Positions 10,390 through 20,714 of a stretch of 64,000 nucleotides of DNA are shown in pieces. Location: the NCBI GenBank assembly GCA_022410635.1, contig JAJVDF010000253.1:437740-501739 (forward strand), given 5' to 3'. The notes beneath the pieces are model-generated. The model searched no databases, had not been told where the DNA came from, and was given only the letters and a program-made list of their open reading frames with translations. Origin of the DNA: Tretioscincus oriximinensis. Its lineage: Eukaryota; Chordata; Lepidosauria; Squamata; Gymnophthalmidae. The position numbers and the translations under genes were made by a program. Within the stretch, counting starts at the first letter, position 1. Each line of letters starts with the position of its first letter.

Positions 10390-11010
10390 CCAGAAAAAGC
10401 CATTTGCGATTCCCTCCCCACTCACCTTTCATTTTCCTCNCTGTTTCCTGTGTCCTCGTTACATTTCCTGCTATTCTCATGACATCATATGGCACATAAG
10501 TCATTGTTGTGCTTATTTTATACAATTCCCACCATTTTCTGTGAGCTGAGAGCAAATTAACCTTTTACAGCTAACCTCGAAGTCTTGCAAGATTTAGCAT
10601 GTTCATGTTAAGGAAAGCCCCATTAGGCAATTTATCTGATAAGGAGCTGCACAACCAGAAGTGGACTGAAAAATCGAAGACCACAGGTCTAAATGGATAC
10701 TAGGATGGATGTCTGGATGTTGCCTCTGGGATGGAGCAACAGGCAGGACTCCTGAGATACCATTTGCAGGGAGTCATGAAAAAGTGCATATTTTGCTTTC
10801 CTCTGTTCGGACTGCCCAGGTGCATCTGGGGGGCCTCTGTGTGACACAGAATGCTGGACTTCATGGGCTGTGGCCTTATCTAGTATGGCTCATCTTATGT
10901 GCTTATGTTTTTTTTGTTAGTGAGTGGATCACTGAACATGCAAGAAGTAGTTGGAAGAATTCAGCAGGATGAGAGTACCATCTTGGTAAAAATCTTTATT
11001 GGTGGGGATG
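10390..11010 (+). mobile_element. Family H repeat, interrupted by CR1
   Basis: The left part (CATTTCCTGCTATTCTCATG, CATAAGTCATTGTTGTGCTT, TACAATTCCCACCATTTTCT) and right part (TTAGTGAGTGGATCACTGAA, TTCAGCAGGATGAGAGTACC) match the continuous copy at 54160-54600. A CR1 fragment at 10675-10915 splits them. Class unknown; perhaps a nonautonomous DNA transposon. Confidence 0.6.
10675..10915 (+). mobile_element. CR1 LINE 3' end with (TTCTTATG)-type tail
   Basis: Blocks AGCAACAGGCAGGACTCCTG, TTTGCAGGGAGTCATGA, TTTGCTTTCCTCTGTTCGGA, CAGGTGCATCTGGGGGGCCT, GAATGCTGGACTTCATGGGC and a degenerate octamer tail CTTATGTGCTTATG at the 3' end. The same fragment occurs at 17980-18352 (plus), 21323, 34876 and 62907 (minus). 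Confidence 0.85.
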
Positions 11011-11394
11011 CAGCCTTTCTCTGGCTTTTGATAGTTTTTAAGAAAAACCCTTGAATACGATAAGTGTGAAAACAGATGGTTTCATGCTCTCTTAGGGNAC
11101 GTTCCCAGGTGTTACACTGGAGGAAGATGTATAGCTCCTTTCCCTGACGTATTCCATTGTCATGGTTTGTGAATCCATGACAGGAGATGGCATATGGATT
11201 AAATCAAAATAGAAACATTTTAGTTAAGGTTAATCTATTGGGTACGTTGAGTGATACACTGGTGGGGGATTAGCTGCTCCCATATGAAGCCACAAATGAG
11301 ATATGTTTAAAGCAGGTGATATGGAAGAACCATTCCCAACTAAAACACCTCAAATGTGCAGCATTATAACAAGAATTGGATTATCTTTTAGTGG
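11011..11394. other. Unassigned sequence
   Basis: No gene or repeat identified. Confidence 0.4.
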
Positions 11395-11650
11395 TCTTGC
11401 ATGCAAGGGAATTAAAATGATCAGACTAATTCTAGGTAGACTGTGACACAGCATAGTGAGAAGATGCAATCTAAGTGCAAGGTAGATGATGNNATCTACT
11501 TGCAAGACAGAGATTATGCAAGTGAAGTGTANTCAAAGACATCTCATGACTTGTGACCTTTAGCGTGATTGNTCATAATTATGTATATAGGTACTATAGT
11601 AACTTGGGAGTTCTCCCTCTTGCTAATGTTGATGTTATTGGTTCTGGACC
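11395..11650 (+). repeat. Family F copy 2
   Basis: Second copy of the sequence at 8935-9215, same orientation, about 2.4 kb downstream. It contains several Ns (11492-11493, 11532, 11572). Confidence 0.55.
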
Positions 11651-11842
11651 CTCTTATGGATGTTCTTATATTGCATTCACATTGCTAACTTTAATCTTGT
11701 AGCTACACTACCACTCTGAATTTACATAATACTACATTCTGTGGCTACAGTGTTGGACTTACTCTAAAATAACAGAGCAATTTATGCCCCAAACCTTTCT
11801 GCACCCACTTAATTAGTGGCTTTAGCTATGGAATCAGCATAA

Positions 11843-11915
11843 AAGGACTAGGAGGAAAAAGCACAATATTGGACTTTCCTAACGCTACCATTGCTGGATC
11901 CCCGTAATTAGGTGA
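11843..11915. repeat. Family G fragment
   Basis: Matches 4166-4235: AAAAGGACTAGGAGGAAAAA, then TATTGGACTTTCCTAACGCT and GCTGGATCCCCGTAATTA. Short and class unknown. Confidence 0.5.
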
Positions 11916-12419
11916 GGCAAGCCCACCATAATCATGTCATTATAGAAACACCACAAATGAGCAATTGAAAGGAAAAACCCAGAATAATCAGAAAGAGCTA
12001 AGAGCATGATACATTCAGCCCTTTAAGCCAACCACTGTCTACTGGGACCTGATGAGATGAGGAGAAGTAAAACAAGATTTGATGCTTTTTTATCAGTATC
12101 TTACAAATTGACTGTGAAGGGAGCTTTATTGACAGATGGTTTATTGCTTGACAACGGCTAATGCTGAGATAGTAAGAAGCTAAAGGTGCAGCAAAGAAAC
12201 ATACATAATTCACTAATGGTACAAGCGGTTATGGTGGCTTAAGGAGAAGGGGAGGAATGGAAAAGGTTGACTTGTGCCTAGGGAACTTGATGCACACAAA
12301 TCAACCTCAGCATGATGATTGCCTCTGAACATTTTCCCAACAGGTAGTCTATCTGTCTTGGTAGCAACAAATGACCATGGAATTCTAGTGATGAANTCAA
12401 ATATGCAATGGTGGCAGTG
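11916..12419. other. Unassigned sequence
   Basis: No gene or repeat identified. Confidence 0.4.
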
Positions 12420-12740
12420 ATGAAACTGCCAAATTCAATGACAAATGATGCATATTTTCACTGAGGCAAGGTAATGCAAGTNGTTTACAAGTTTGGTGTT
12501 TCATCAGAAATATCGAAGTTCGAGGCCTATGCATTGGCTGTGGAGAGGGATGAGCACCCTCTACTGGCCTCAGCTTCAGCCAACCTAGCTGTTCAAAAGC
12601 AAAGAAATTTGCAATAAGATTAATAGGTACTTCCTCAACATGGTGGGAAGATAGAATAAAAATGTAAGCCTTCAACTGAAAAATAACCTTGTAAGCTGCG
12701 ACATATAAAAACAGATTCTTCTTCTTCTGTATATCACACT
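12420..12740 (+). mobile_element. Second-family SINE, diverged
   Basis: Plus-strand order: weak head, GGGATGAGCACCCTCTACTG, CAGCCAACCTAGCTGTTCAA, ATGGTGGGAAGATAGAATAA, TAACCTTGTAAGCTGCGACA and CTTCTTCTTCTG tail. The block order matches the cleaner copies at 22826 and 26222. The head boxes are degraded. Confidence 0.7.
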
Positions 12741-12810
12741 GCAATGACCTGCTTGATCCAAAAAGACTTGGGAAAAACATCTGGCTAAGAAATGGTACAG
12801 AAATGTCTGT

Positions 12811-12958
12811 ATGTATACATACATACATACATACATACATACATACATACGTACGTACGTACGTACGTACATACATACATACATACATACATACATACGT
12901 ACATACATACATACATATGTATGTCTGTGTGTGCGTGTGCATGTGTATGCGTGTATGT
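12811..12958 (+). repeat. (ATAC)n microsatellite with ACGT core, then TG-rich run
   Basis: ATAC units surround a block of five GTAC units (GTACGTACGTACGTACGTAC, about 12850-12869). A (GTGT/GCGT) run follows at 12926-12958. Because the unit is nearly self-complementary, both strands give long spurious open frames. Confidence 0.95.
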
Positions 12959-13014
12959 AGTTTTTCCACTCACCACTTGTTTATTCCAGAATTTCCCAAT
13001 CATCTGGTTTATTA

Positions 13015-13300
13015 GTTTTCAGGTTTAAATGCACCCCATTCATACCTTTACAGTATATACCATGTTTTATTATTCTGTCAGTTTCTGACAAGCGGGATTT
13101 TCTCTGGATGTGACACCTTTTCCCATCAGCCATTTTGTTTGCTGGTTGTCACAAGGAAGTCCAGAAGTCCTTCCTCCCAAATGCCATTTAATAGTTTGCT
13201 CTTAATATCAAATTCCTTCACTTCTCATCCCTTAAGCACTTCTAGGGCGGGACAAACACCGCACCTGACCGTTACGGGGATCCCCTGGTGATGTTGGGGC
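13015..13300 (-). repeat. Family E copy
   Basis: The reverse complement contains AACCAGCAAACAAAATGGCT, AAAAGGTGTCACATCCAGAG and TTCTGACAAGCGGG-like blocks, matching 30478-30760 and 56325-56590. Probably a nonautonomous element of unknown class. Confidence 0.55.
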
Positions 13301-13362
13301 CTCCCACCTGCCTGGTTCCTAATGTTTATTTTAAGCTCTTTGGAAGTGGCTCCTGCTATCTG

Positions 13363-13455
13363 CAGTGTGGCGCTTGTTCTCTGACGCTCTAATTATTGCA
13401 TGATTAATTATTGACGCTCTAATTATTTGAGCGTCAGAAACCAAGTGCCACACTG
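13363..13455. mobile_element. Hairpin element with 27-bp arms
   Basis: The left arm 13363-13389 (CAGTGTGGCGCTTG to TGACGCTC) is the inverted copy of 13429-13455 with three mismatches. Between them TGACGCTCTAATTATT occurs twice as a direct repeat (13382-13397 and 13412-13427). The CAGTG terminus is hAT-like, but no target duplication was found. Confidence 0.6.
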
Positions 13456-13498
13456 GAGGAGCCAGAGTGAGAGATGCCTCCAGTGAGAGAGAGATCTC

Positions 13499-13514
13499 GC
13501 GGGGGGGGGGGGGG
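13499..13514 (+). repeat. G homopolymer run
   Basis: About 15 consecutive Gs. Confidence 0.85.
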
Positions 13515-13549
13515 CTTTCGTTAATCTGCCTGGGGCCCCAGAGACCCTA

Positions 13550-13735
13550 GCTTTGCCAGTGTCTCACCCTCGAAGTTTATTGCCCAAACTATCCACACAT
13601 TAAAGACTTTCAGCACTAACCCTACGTACTGATTCTACGTTTTTTTCCAGAAAATCGATACTCCGGATAATTGACTTAAAAATCCACGATGTGCCGGTTT
13701 ATATAACTGAGGCTAATTCAACAGAAATTCGACTT
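13550..13735 (-). repeat. Possible family E fragment
   Basis: TCTCACCCTCGAAGTTTATT, CAAACTATCCACACATTAAA and CTCCGGATAATTGACTT resemble the right part of the E copy at 16140-16330. Weak similarity. Confidence 0.3.
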
Positions 13736-14158
13736 TCAAGTATATTGTTGACCCTGTCTGGCCATAACCATGGTTATAAATGTACATAGTTATGGTTCTG
13801 CTACACGTATGTAGTTCTGTTATAGCTATCTGTATTGCCATTATCATGTGTTCTCTGTAGATATATTAGTATGTTGATATTGGAAAGCAGAAGATGTGTA
13901 TCACATAATGTGTCCCAATCCATGTTCTTTTAATCCATCTCAAGTTGTTAAAAATTGGACTAAAAAACAGGGGGGAAAAAGAAAAAAGAGGATGTATGTG
14001 ACCGTGGCTTTAGTATCTGGTATTCAGGCAAAACACAATTCAGATCTACAAAGTTGCAAGATTTACTGCATTTTTGCTTTGTTTTAATCTGCACAATTCA
14101 TGAATGGAGGTTCAAAGTTCAGAACATGTAAGATAGTTAAATCTGACATTTTAATTAA
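13736..14158. other. Unassigned sequence
   Basis: No gene or repeat identified. Confidence 0.4.
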
Positions 14159-14159
14159 A

Positions 14160-14400
14160 TAGGGGCAGCCAGCCTGTTGGAGTTGTTAGTGTCAGACTTT
14201 TACCTGGAAGTCTTCAGGTTCAAGTCTGCACTCGTCCAGAAAAGTCAGCTGGGCGACCTTGGGCTAATCACAGTCCTTGGGAGTTCTCTCAGTCTCACCT
14301 ACCTCACAAGGTGTCTGTTGAAGAAAAGGTTTTGTAAGCCAATTTGAATCTCTTCTGGTTGAGAAAAGAGGGGTATAAAAACCGACTCATCTTCTACTGC
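14160..14400 (+). mobile_element. Sauria-type SINE, nearly full length
   Basis: Head GTTAGTGTCAGACTTTTACC with B-box-like GGTTCAAGTCTGC, then CAGCTGGGCGACCTTGGGCT, AGTTCTCTCAGTCTCACCTA, CACAAGGTGTCTGTTGAAG, and the Bov-B-like tail GTTGAGAAAAGAGGGGTATA ending in CTTCT. All diagnostic blocks are present in order. Confidence 0.9.
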
Positions 14401-14985
14401 TCAATACCGATCTAATGCCACTGGATTAAGAGGGTTCTTCTATGAACAGTGTACTTCAGTAGAAGTCTTAGGACAAAGTGCTCAAAACAGGATACACATC
14501 TGTACTCGGTCCCAAAGAGGTGACTTTTTTATTCCCCCAAATCTGCTGATGTAACTTTGAATTGCATTTTGCTTTTTGCTGACTTATGGTCAGTTTGTGG
14601 GTGATTTAAAATGCCCAAATCCTTTTCACACGAAGAGCCAGTTATTTCCCCTTCTCAAATCTGTGACTTTGGACTACTGACGTCTGACTTTGTCGTTACT
14701 GTCGAGGTCCATGTTTTTTTTTTACCCTACTGTTTCACTTTTCAATATGATTTTAAACTGTATCTCCTTAGAGGATCCTCCAGGTTAGAGTGACATATGT
14801 ACACCTTCCTTACTTCATCACATTATTTAATGGGTTCCTGGTGACTTTCTGCTGAACGTGTGAGAAGCCTAAAAGCAAATGTTTCTAGTTCAAGGTGATG
14901 TGAACTGATACAACATACTGTATTTCTCGGTCTGATTTTTTTACCTGAACTGCAACTTGCACATGCAAATAGCTCATGTTAAAGT
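14401..14985. other. Unassigned sequence
   Basis: No gene or repeat identified. Confidence 0.4.
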
Positions 14986-14989
14986 CACC

Positions 14990-15195
14990 GGTGACAAATC
15001 CTCCAGAAAATGTGGCCCTCAAGATGCCGAACTGTAACATGCTTCAGAATCAGCTTCCATAGCCGGATTCCCACAACATGGTTTGCCTCACTATTTCTTT
15101 TAAAACGTGTTTGCCATCCGCCTTCATGTACCTCAAAGCTTCCATACTGTTCCAACACATTGCCTAGAAATGATGTCACACTAGGAGCCCCATAA
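14990..15195 (-). mobile_element. Family M (hAT-like) fragment
   Basis: On the minus strand: ATGGAAGCTTTGAGGTACATG, GGCGGATGGCAAACACGTTT and AAAGAAATAGTGAGGCAAAC, matching 45118-45185 and 36380-36450. No coding sequence. Confidence 0.5.
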
Positions 15196-15544
15196 GCCAT
15201 CCCTGCGTTTGCCTAAATGTGAGACCGCTGATGGCCAAAATAAACACTAGGACAGAAAGTGATCAGCTCTGAAAGGTTTATTCAGCTCTTAGTGATTTCT
15301 GATTCGGGTCTGCAGTGACTGTCTGCTACCAGAGCAGCTATATTTACACACCTTCTCAGCCAATCGCTGCGTTTTCCCTTTTCCCACTCAAAATGTCACT
15401 CAGTCATTGGATGCTTTTGAATACAAGAGGTTTCCCTCCAAAATGCTTAACAGTTCCCACAATATGACTATTATAATACCAGAACTATATATATAAACAT
15501 ACTGAATATATATATATACATGTCAGATATTTATGACACCTAAC
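15196..15544. other. Unassigned sequence
   Basis: No gene or repeat identified. AAGGTTTATTCAGC near 15275 resembles the end of family K but is too short to assign. Confidence 0.35.
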
Positions 15545-15626
15545 TATACTGCTCAAAACAATTAAGGGAACACTTGGTGTTACATTGTTATGTTAACGTG
15601 TTCCCTTAATTGTTTTGCGCAGTATA
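15545..15626. mobile_element. Palindromic Tc1/mariner-like MITE
   Basis: 29-bp arms 15545-15573 and 15598-15626 are inverted copies with one mismatch (TATACTGCTCAAAAC against TATACTGCGCAAAAC). The loop is 24 bases. TA at both ends fits a TA target. The terminus ACTGCTCAAAA is widespread in Tc1/mariner-type elements. A lone end occurs at 46180-46201. Confidence 0.75.
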
Positions 15627-15834
15627 CAATCCCCAGCATTCTCCATGAGCCTTCCTGCAATTCCAAAGCATCCCCTGAGAGCCAAGAGCCAATGAATATT
15701 TACGTATCACCACAAAGTATCATGAGATTTGCCAAGTTCACATTGCTGAATGTACCCACAAAGCTTTTGTTTGGATTTTACAAAATTCCCACTCTCGAGT
15801 CACACAAACTGCAGTGGCTAGAAATTCTGTAACA

Positions 15835-15905
15835 ACTGACCTTTTTAGTGAGGGGATCGCTGTACATGTGAGGCCTCCTGGGGTGGATTGAAGATGATGT
15901 TGGTA
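15835..15905 (+). repeat. Family H fragment
   Basis: CTTTTTAGTGAGGGGATCGC and ACATGTGAGG match the right part of family H at 54508 and 10916. Confidence 0.45.
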
Positions 15906-16024
15906 CCAACTCAGTAGAAATCATGCATGGGGATGTGGGCTAATGCAAGTGTCATCGGTGCGAGGTTGGGCGAGCTGTGTTTGGATGGAGTTACACAATG
16001 TGCCCCAACTCAATCTTCATTTCA

Positions 16025-16400
16025 AACACTTTCCTGTCTGCCATTTTGTTTACTGGTTATTTATTTATTTATTTATATTTATACNCCGCCCTATACTCAA
16101 AAGTCTCATGGCAGCCAAAACATGGCAAAAGGAAGCGCAATAGTCCCTCCTTCTACATGACATTGGATAGTTTGCTGTCAATATCAGATTCTTTCACCAC
16201 ACACCCTTGCAGTTTCTCAGCAGAACTATCCATACAGCACAGCCTTTTCACCCAATAACCCTACAGTATATACTAGTCTATAGTTGGTTTTCCTGGTAAT
16301 CCGATAATCTGGATAATTTGCTTTGAAACAAGGGTAACAATCTGGTGAGGCAAATGCAACAGAAATGTGGATTATGGAACCAATCTCTGATTCCAAGATC
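16025..16400 (-). repeat. Family E copy interrupted by L2 fragment
   Basis: GTCTGCCATTTTGTTTACTG on the left and AGTCCCTCCTTCTACATGAC, then CCGATAATCTGGATAATTTG on the right correspond to family E on the minus strand. An L2-like 3' end lies between them. Confidence 0.5.
16055..16140 (-). mobile_element. L2-like LINE 3' end nested in family E
   Basis: (TTTA)n then TATACNCCGCCCTATACTC, AAAAGTCTCATGGCAGCCAA: the reverse complement of an L2-like 3' end with its TAAA tail, in the middle of an E copy. Confidence 0.65.
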
Positions 16401-16564
16401 ACAAGGGCTTTGGTCTCTCACTATCCAACAGGAATGAAAACCAGATAAATCTGTTCAAAACCTGTTTTCAGTCCTGTTACGTATAAGAGGAGCCCTCAGT
16501 GATGGAAAGTGGTATGAGGATTGTGGACCCGTATGACATTTTCGGGCCCCCAACTATGAGATTC

Positions 16565-17060
16565 TCAGTTTGATTTTATATCATCACTAGCCCAACGAGA
16601 GAGGCCACCTGCATTCAGCATTCTGTCACACATACTTTCCCACCAATTGTACCTGGGCAGTCTCAGAAGGCAAAACCTTCACCAGTTCTCGACTCCCACT
16701 AAATGTTACTGGAGGTACCTGTTGCTCCATCTCGGAGGCAGTATCAAGCAATAATAGTTATTTATACTCTTGACCTCCATGAATTTATCTAATCTTATCT
16801 TGAAGCTATCCAGGCTGCTAGCTACCCCCACCTCTTCTGGAAGTAAATTCCACAGATACGCAGAAGAGTTAGGGCAAATGAGGGAATGTTTATTTCACCC
16901 AGAGAATCATTGATCAGTTTCAAGGAATGTGCCCTGGTCCTATTGTTGTGTGACAGAGAAAATATTTTTTCTCTCTTCACCTTATCCATACACTTCAAAT
17001 GGATCACTTCTTAAATGCCATATTTTGAGGCTGAAGAGGCTCAGTTCTCCAAGACTTCCA
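16565..17060 (-). mobile_element. CR1 LINE 3' region
   Basis: The minus-strand order of CR1 blocks is preserved: CATTCAGCATTCTGTCACAC, TACCTGGGCAGTCTCAGA, TTGCTCCATCTCGGAGGCAG, CTATCCAGGCTGCTAGCTAC, GGAAGTAAATTCCACAGATA and GAGGCTGAAGAGGCTCAG. Noncoding, diverged. Confidence 0.75.
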
Positions 17061-17151
17061 GTTAAATAACACATATGTGGCTGTGACCCAAGGAATACCA
17101 AACTTTGACAGCTCCATCTTTTATNGACGTGCAGCCATCTAGACTGGTGAC

Positions 17152-17497
17152 TAGGTTGACCAGATGACCCCTTTTTATGGGGGTGTCAACCCCGCTTTCC
17201 CNGGGAGAGCAATTTGTCCAGTTTTTGCTGAGGGATTCTTTAAAAAAATCTGGCAACTGGGGCCAGCTCTTCAAGGTACCCTCCCATCAGTAAACAATTT
17301 AAAGATGCAAATTTTTCATGCACTTTGAAAAATTCTCATACACTTCAAAAAAATCTTTTGTGCTTTGCAGATTTCTCGTGCAGGGATTTTGAAGGGGTAT
17401 GCATGTTGGTGGGTGATTTGCATATTCATGAATTNGCATGAATATTAACACGAGTATTAATTACTCCAGTTTGGGCCTCAGAGAATCTGGTCAATCT
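17152..17497 (+). mobile_element. Longer relative of the TAGGCTGACC MITE
   Basis: Left end TAGGTTGACCAGATGACCCC and right end AGAATCTGGTCAATCT are inverted repeats. The interior holds AATCTGGCAACTGGGGCC and TGATTTGCATATTCATGAAT, both shared in inverse orientation with 46202-46518. About 345 bases, against 203-218 for the short form. No target duplication remains. Confidence 0.6.
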
Positions 17498-17809
17498 ACT
17501 TATAGCCCCCACCACATCTCATAGAAATTTGCTCCATTTAGGTTTTCAATGTCCTCTTCCAGTCCCAGCTTATCCTAATTATTCCATGATTCTGCTACAT
17601 CTAGGGTTGATTCTAGCACCAAATTACTCCGCTTTGACTAGCTGATTACTGCTTAAACACTTCTGTAAATTTGGATCAAATACTATTTAATGTGAAAGCC
17701 ACATTTCCAGCAATGTGACAATAAACAGTGCTACACTGTCAATAGAGGGAAACTGTACACTTAACAAACAAGTTAGAAAAGATATATATACATATTGAGG
17801 GATATATAG

Positions 17810-17979
17810 TAGGCTGACCAGATGACACCTTTTGGGGTGGGTTGAAAACCTGATTTGCGGGTGCGTCCCGATTTTTTCTGAGGAATTTCTTTTTTTAAAA
17901 AAAATCCTCAACAAAAATCTTTCTTTGAAAATAATTTTCCTCAAAAAAAGAACGGGAAGAAATTTCAGGTTTCAATCAG
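17810..17979 (+). mobile_element. Short MITE copy, right end truncated
   Basis: Starts TAGGCTGACCAGATGACACC, continues with GTTGAAAACCTGATTTGCGG and the A/T-rich hairpin centre, then GAACGGGAAG; the right terminus is lost where the CR1 at 17980 begins. Confidence 0.7.
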
Positions 17980-18352
17980 TAGGTCTATAAGAAGGAGGAG
18001 GAGAATTTTTTCACCCAGAGGGTCATCGGCCTGTGGAATTTACTTCCTGAAGAGGTAGTGGTAGCTAACAGCTTGGATAGTTTCAAGACAGGACTAGACA
18101 GGTTTATGGACACTAAGGGTATAAATGGATACTAAGATAGTTGTCTGGATGTAGCCTCCGGGATGGAGCAACAGGCAGGACTNNTGAAATANCATTTGCA
18201 GGGAGTCACGAACAGGAGCAGCATATTTTGCTTTCCTCTGTTCGGACTGCCCAGATGCATCTGGTGGGCCTCTGTGTGACACAGAATGCTGGACTCGATG
18301 GGCTGTGGCCTGATCCAGTATGGCTCTTCTTATGTTCTTATGTTCTTATGAG
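17980..18352 (+). mobile_element. CR1 LINE 3' region with octamer tail
   Basis: Runs from TTTTCACCCAGAGGGTCATC, GGAATTTACTTCCTGAAGAG and TTTCAAGACAGGACTAGACA through AGCAACAGGCAGGACT and TTTGCTTTCCTCTGTTCGGA to a clean tail CTTATGTTCTTATGTTCTTA. This is the most complete example of this 3' end in the window. Confidence 0.9.
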
Positions 18353-18363
18353 AAGTAAAATGA

Positions 18364-18495
18364 AGGATAACAATAACAATAACAATAACAATAATAATAT
18401 CATCATCATCATCACGATCCTCCTCCTCCTCATCACCATCATCATCCTCATCCTCATCCTGATCAGGATCAGGAGGAGGAGAAGGAGAAGGATTT
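18364..18495 (+). repeat. Compound trinucleotide/hexanucleotide microsatellite
   Basis: AAT/AAC units pass into ATC, then CTC and GGA-rich units (CATCATCATCATCACGATCC, GATCAGGATCAGGAGGAGG). It begins just after the CR1 tail. Confidence 0.9.
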
Positions 18496-18499
18496 TTTT

Positions 18500-19530
18500 G
18501 GGCATTTTGAGCACTTTCTTATTAATTTGTTTTACATTATTACAAATCATGAAAAGAGCAATTAATACCCCCTGTGGATTCTAGAGCACAAATATTGGCA
18601 GAAAGAAAGAAAACATGTCTGTCAAGTGCTACACCTCACTTCATTCTTGGTGTCTGCGGCAGGTGAGAACATCTACTGAATCTCAAGATGTTTTCTGTAC
18701 TCCCACCCCTTAACTGGTATACATATACTTCAAACTTGGAACCTGGCTGTTGGTTTTTTATNTNTTTAAATACTGGTTTTCCTTGGATTTTGTATTCATT
18801 GGGNGGTGCTATGTATTCAACAACAACAACAACAAAAATCCTTTCCCCAAATAATAATAATATTGGGGTTGGATTTGTGCAATTGTGTTTAAATTGTGGG
18901 GCAACTGGAGTTTCAAAAACTTTGGAGAAAAGAAAAGATGTGGTCTGTAATTATGACCTATGATTGTATAATTATATCAAACATAATTACATTTTGGATT
19001 TTAACATTGGATCAAAACTCTGTCCAAAAGCGTTTCAATGGTTTCATTTATGACACTCATAAATACTAAAAATGCACAATTTGACAGCAAATCTATTTTT
19101 ATGCAGGTGACCTTTGTTTTTTGTGGAGAAATAATCATTAAAATTACAGCTGATTGCAGAGAAAGCATGGAAATGAATATGTCATATAGATTCGACTAAG
19201 GCCAGAAATAGATATTGTGTTTTCTTCTCTCTGGTGCTGATCTGAATCATACTTTTAATCTAGCTTTAGTCCTGAAGAATGGAAGTAAACCTTCCCTAGT
19301 ATGGGACCTGGCCCCTGTAGAATTAGANTGATATATTGTTAATGTGATGCAAAGAAATGAAAAAGTATTTTCGTCCATCTAGAATCCTTTACTTTTAATG
19401 TTGAACAATACTAAGGAAGAATATCTTCCTTAGATAAGTAAGTAAATAAATAACAAATAAATAATCAGCAATCCACAGATCATACAAATGGTTGATGTTA
19501 TTGTTATATTTATGTAAATCCAGCAAGAGG
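18500..19530. other. Unassigned sequence
   Basis: About 1 kb without a gene or assigned repeat. A short AAC/AAT-rich patch lies near 18820-18862. Confidence 0.4.
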
Positions 19531-19534
19531 ATCT

Positions 19535-19650
19535 CACAGCATCTTAGAGACTAACAAGAATAAAGGTGGGTACTGTGTATTTTCGTAGACATGTCTATTT
19601 CTTCAGATGCGAGGGAACAACTGCCTAGGGACAGACTATATGTAGCAAGC
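19535..19650 (+). repeat. Family J copy
   Basis: CATCTTAGAGACTAACAAGA, TTTTCGTAGACATGTCTATT and TCTTCAGATGCGAGGG appear in the standard, non-inverted J order. This gives the reference structure for reading the rearranged copies at 5344 and 39245. Confidence 0.65.
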
Positions 19651-19654
19651 TGAG

Positions 19655-20714
19655 TGCTAAATTATGTAACCAGATTGATTTTTTTAATCCTATTCTGTGT
19701 TTTAATTATAAGAAGGTGGGTACTGTGGTGTCATTGGGAAGACAGAAAGAGAATCTAACAAGGACCCTCTTTGCATTGGNTCTTACTCTGGATTATATCC
19801 CACAACAGGCCCCACCCCAAGACCTACAGTCATCTGCCATATCCATTGCAGAAAAGTCCATGGTTTTCTCCAAGCGGATGCTATTTAACGTTGCTGGTTG
19901 ACACCAGGAACAGGTTAATGAAAGCTTCTGGGGTAATGGTCTCCCTCTAGCACAAAGTGTGAAAGGCTATTAAGACAGAAGCAAGTCACACAAAGCGACA
20001 GGAAAAAAGATCCTGTTGCTACTGTATAAATCGCAGTCAGGGAGGCTAGTTTTCTTCTGAGGGTATGATCTGGGACCCATCACTGTCTCAGCTTCAGAAG
20101 GAGTCAAAGTCTCAAAGCCCACAGAGCCAAATGTTTTCCTCCGCATTGTTTCCCTACTTTGGTGACACGGAGCCTCTTATGGCTCCAAATCAACTGACAG
20201 AAGCTACCTAATTAAGGGGGACAGTGACGAGGCGAAAAGAATAATAATAATAATAATAATAATAATACAAAGATATTCCATCACTGATCCAAAGGCTTTC
20301 CCCCTCTCTGTTAACTCTTAAGGGTGCTGTGTGGAAGTAGCCACGTTTACGATGACAGGATGATAGAAGAAAGTAGGCCAGGTGAAATTTCTGGCTTGTG
20401 AGCAATCCCACGACAGCTGTTAACCTTTCTGAATGGCGATCACTGGGAGTTACAAAAGGGGCTTCTGGCTACACTGCAGTTGCAACTCCCTGGCAGGAAG
20501 AGAGATCTCCTGACAAGGTATTACAGATAGAAATCCTGCTTACATTACTAATGGTATTTATCAATGTCCCTGCGCTGTCTGTGAAGATTTTCATCATTTT
20601 GAGCATCCATGGCCAAGCCAGACCTGCTCTGTTAACTGCAAAACGAACCCAAGGACAAGGGAGCTGAACTAGGATGGGACAATTGTGTACAAATAATTGC
20701 ATTTTATATACCAA
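19655..20714. other. Unassigned sequence with (ATA)n microsatellite
   Basis: No gene identified. An (AAT)n run of about nine units sits at 20240-20268. Confidence 0.4.

Noticed and set aside
12811..12925. CRISPR-like array
   Set aside because: A simple tetranucleotide repeat in eukaryotic DNA; no spacers.
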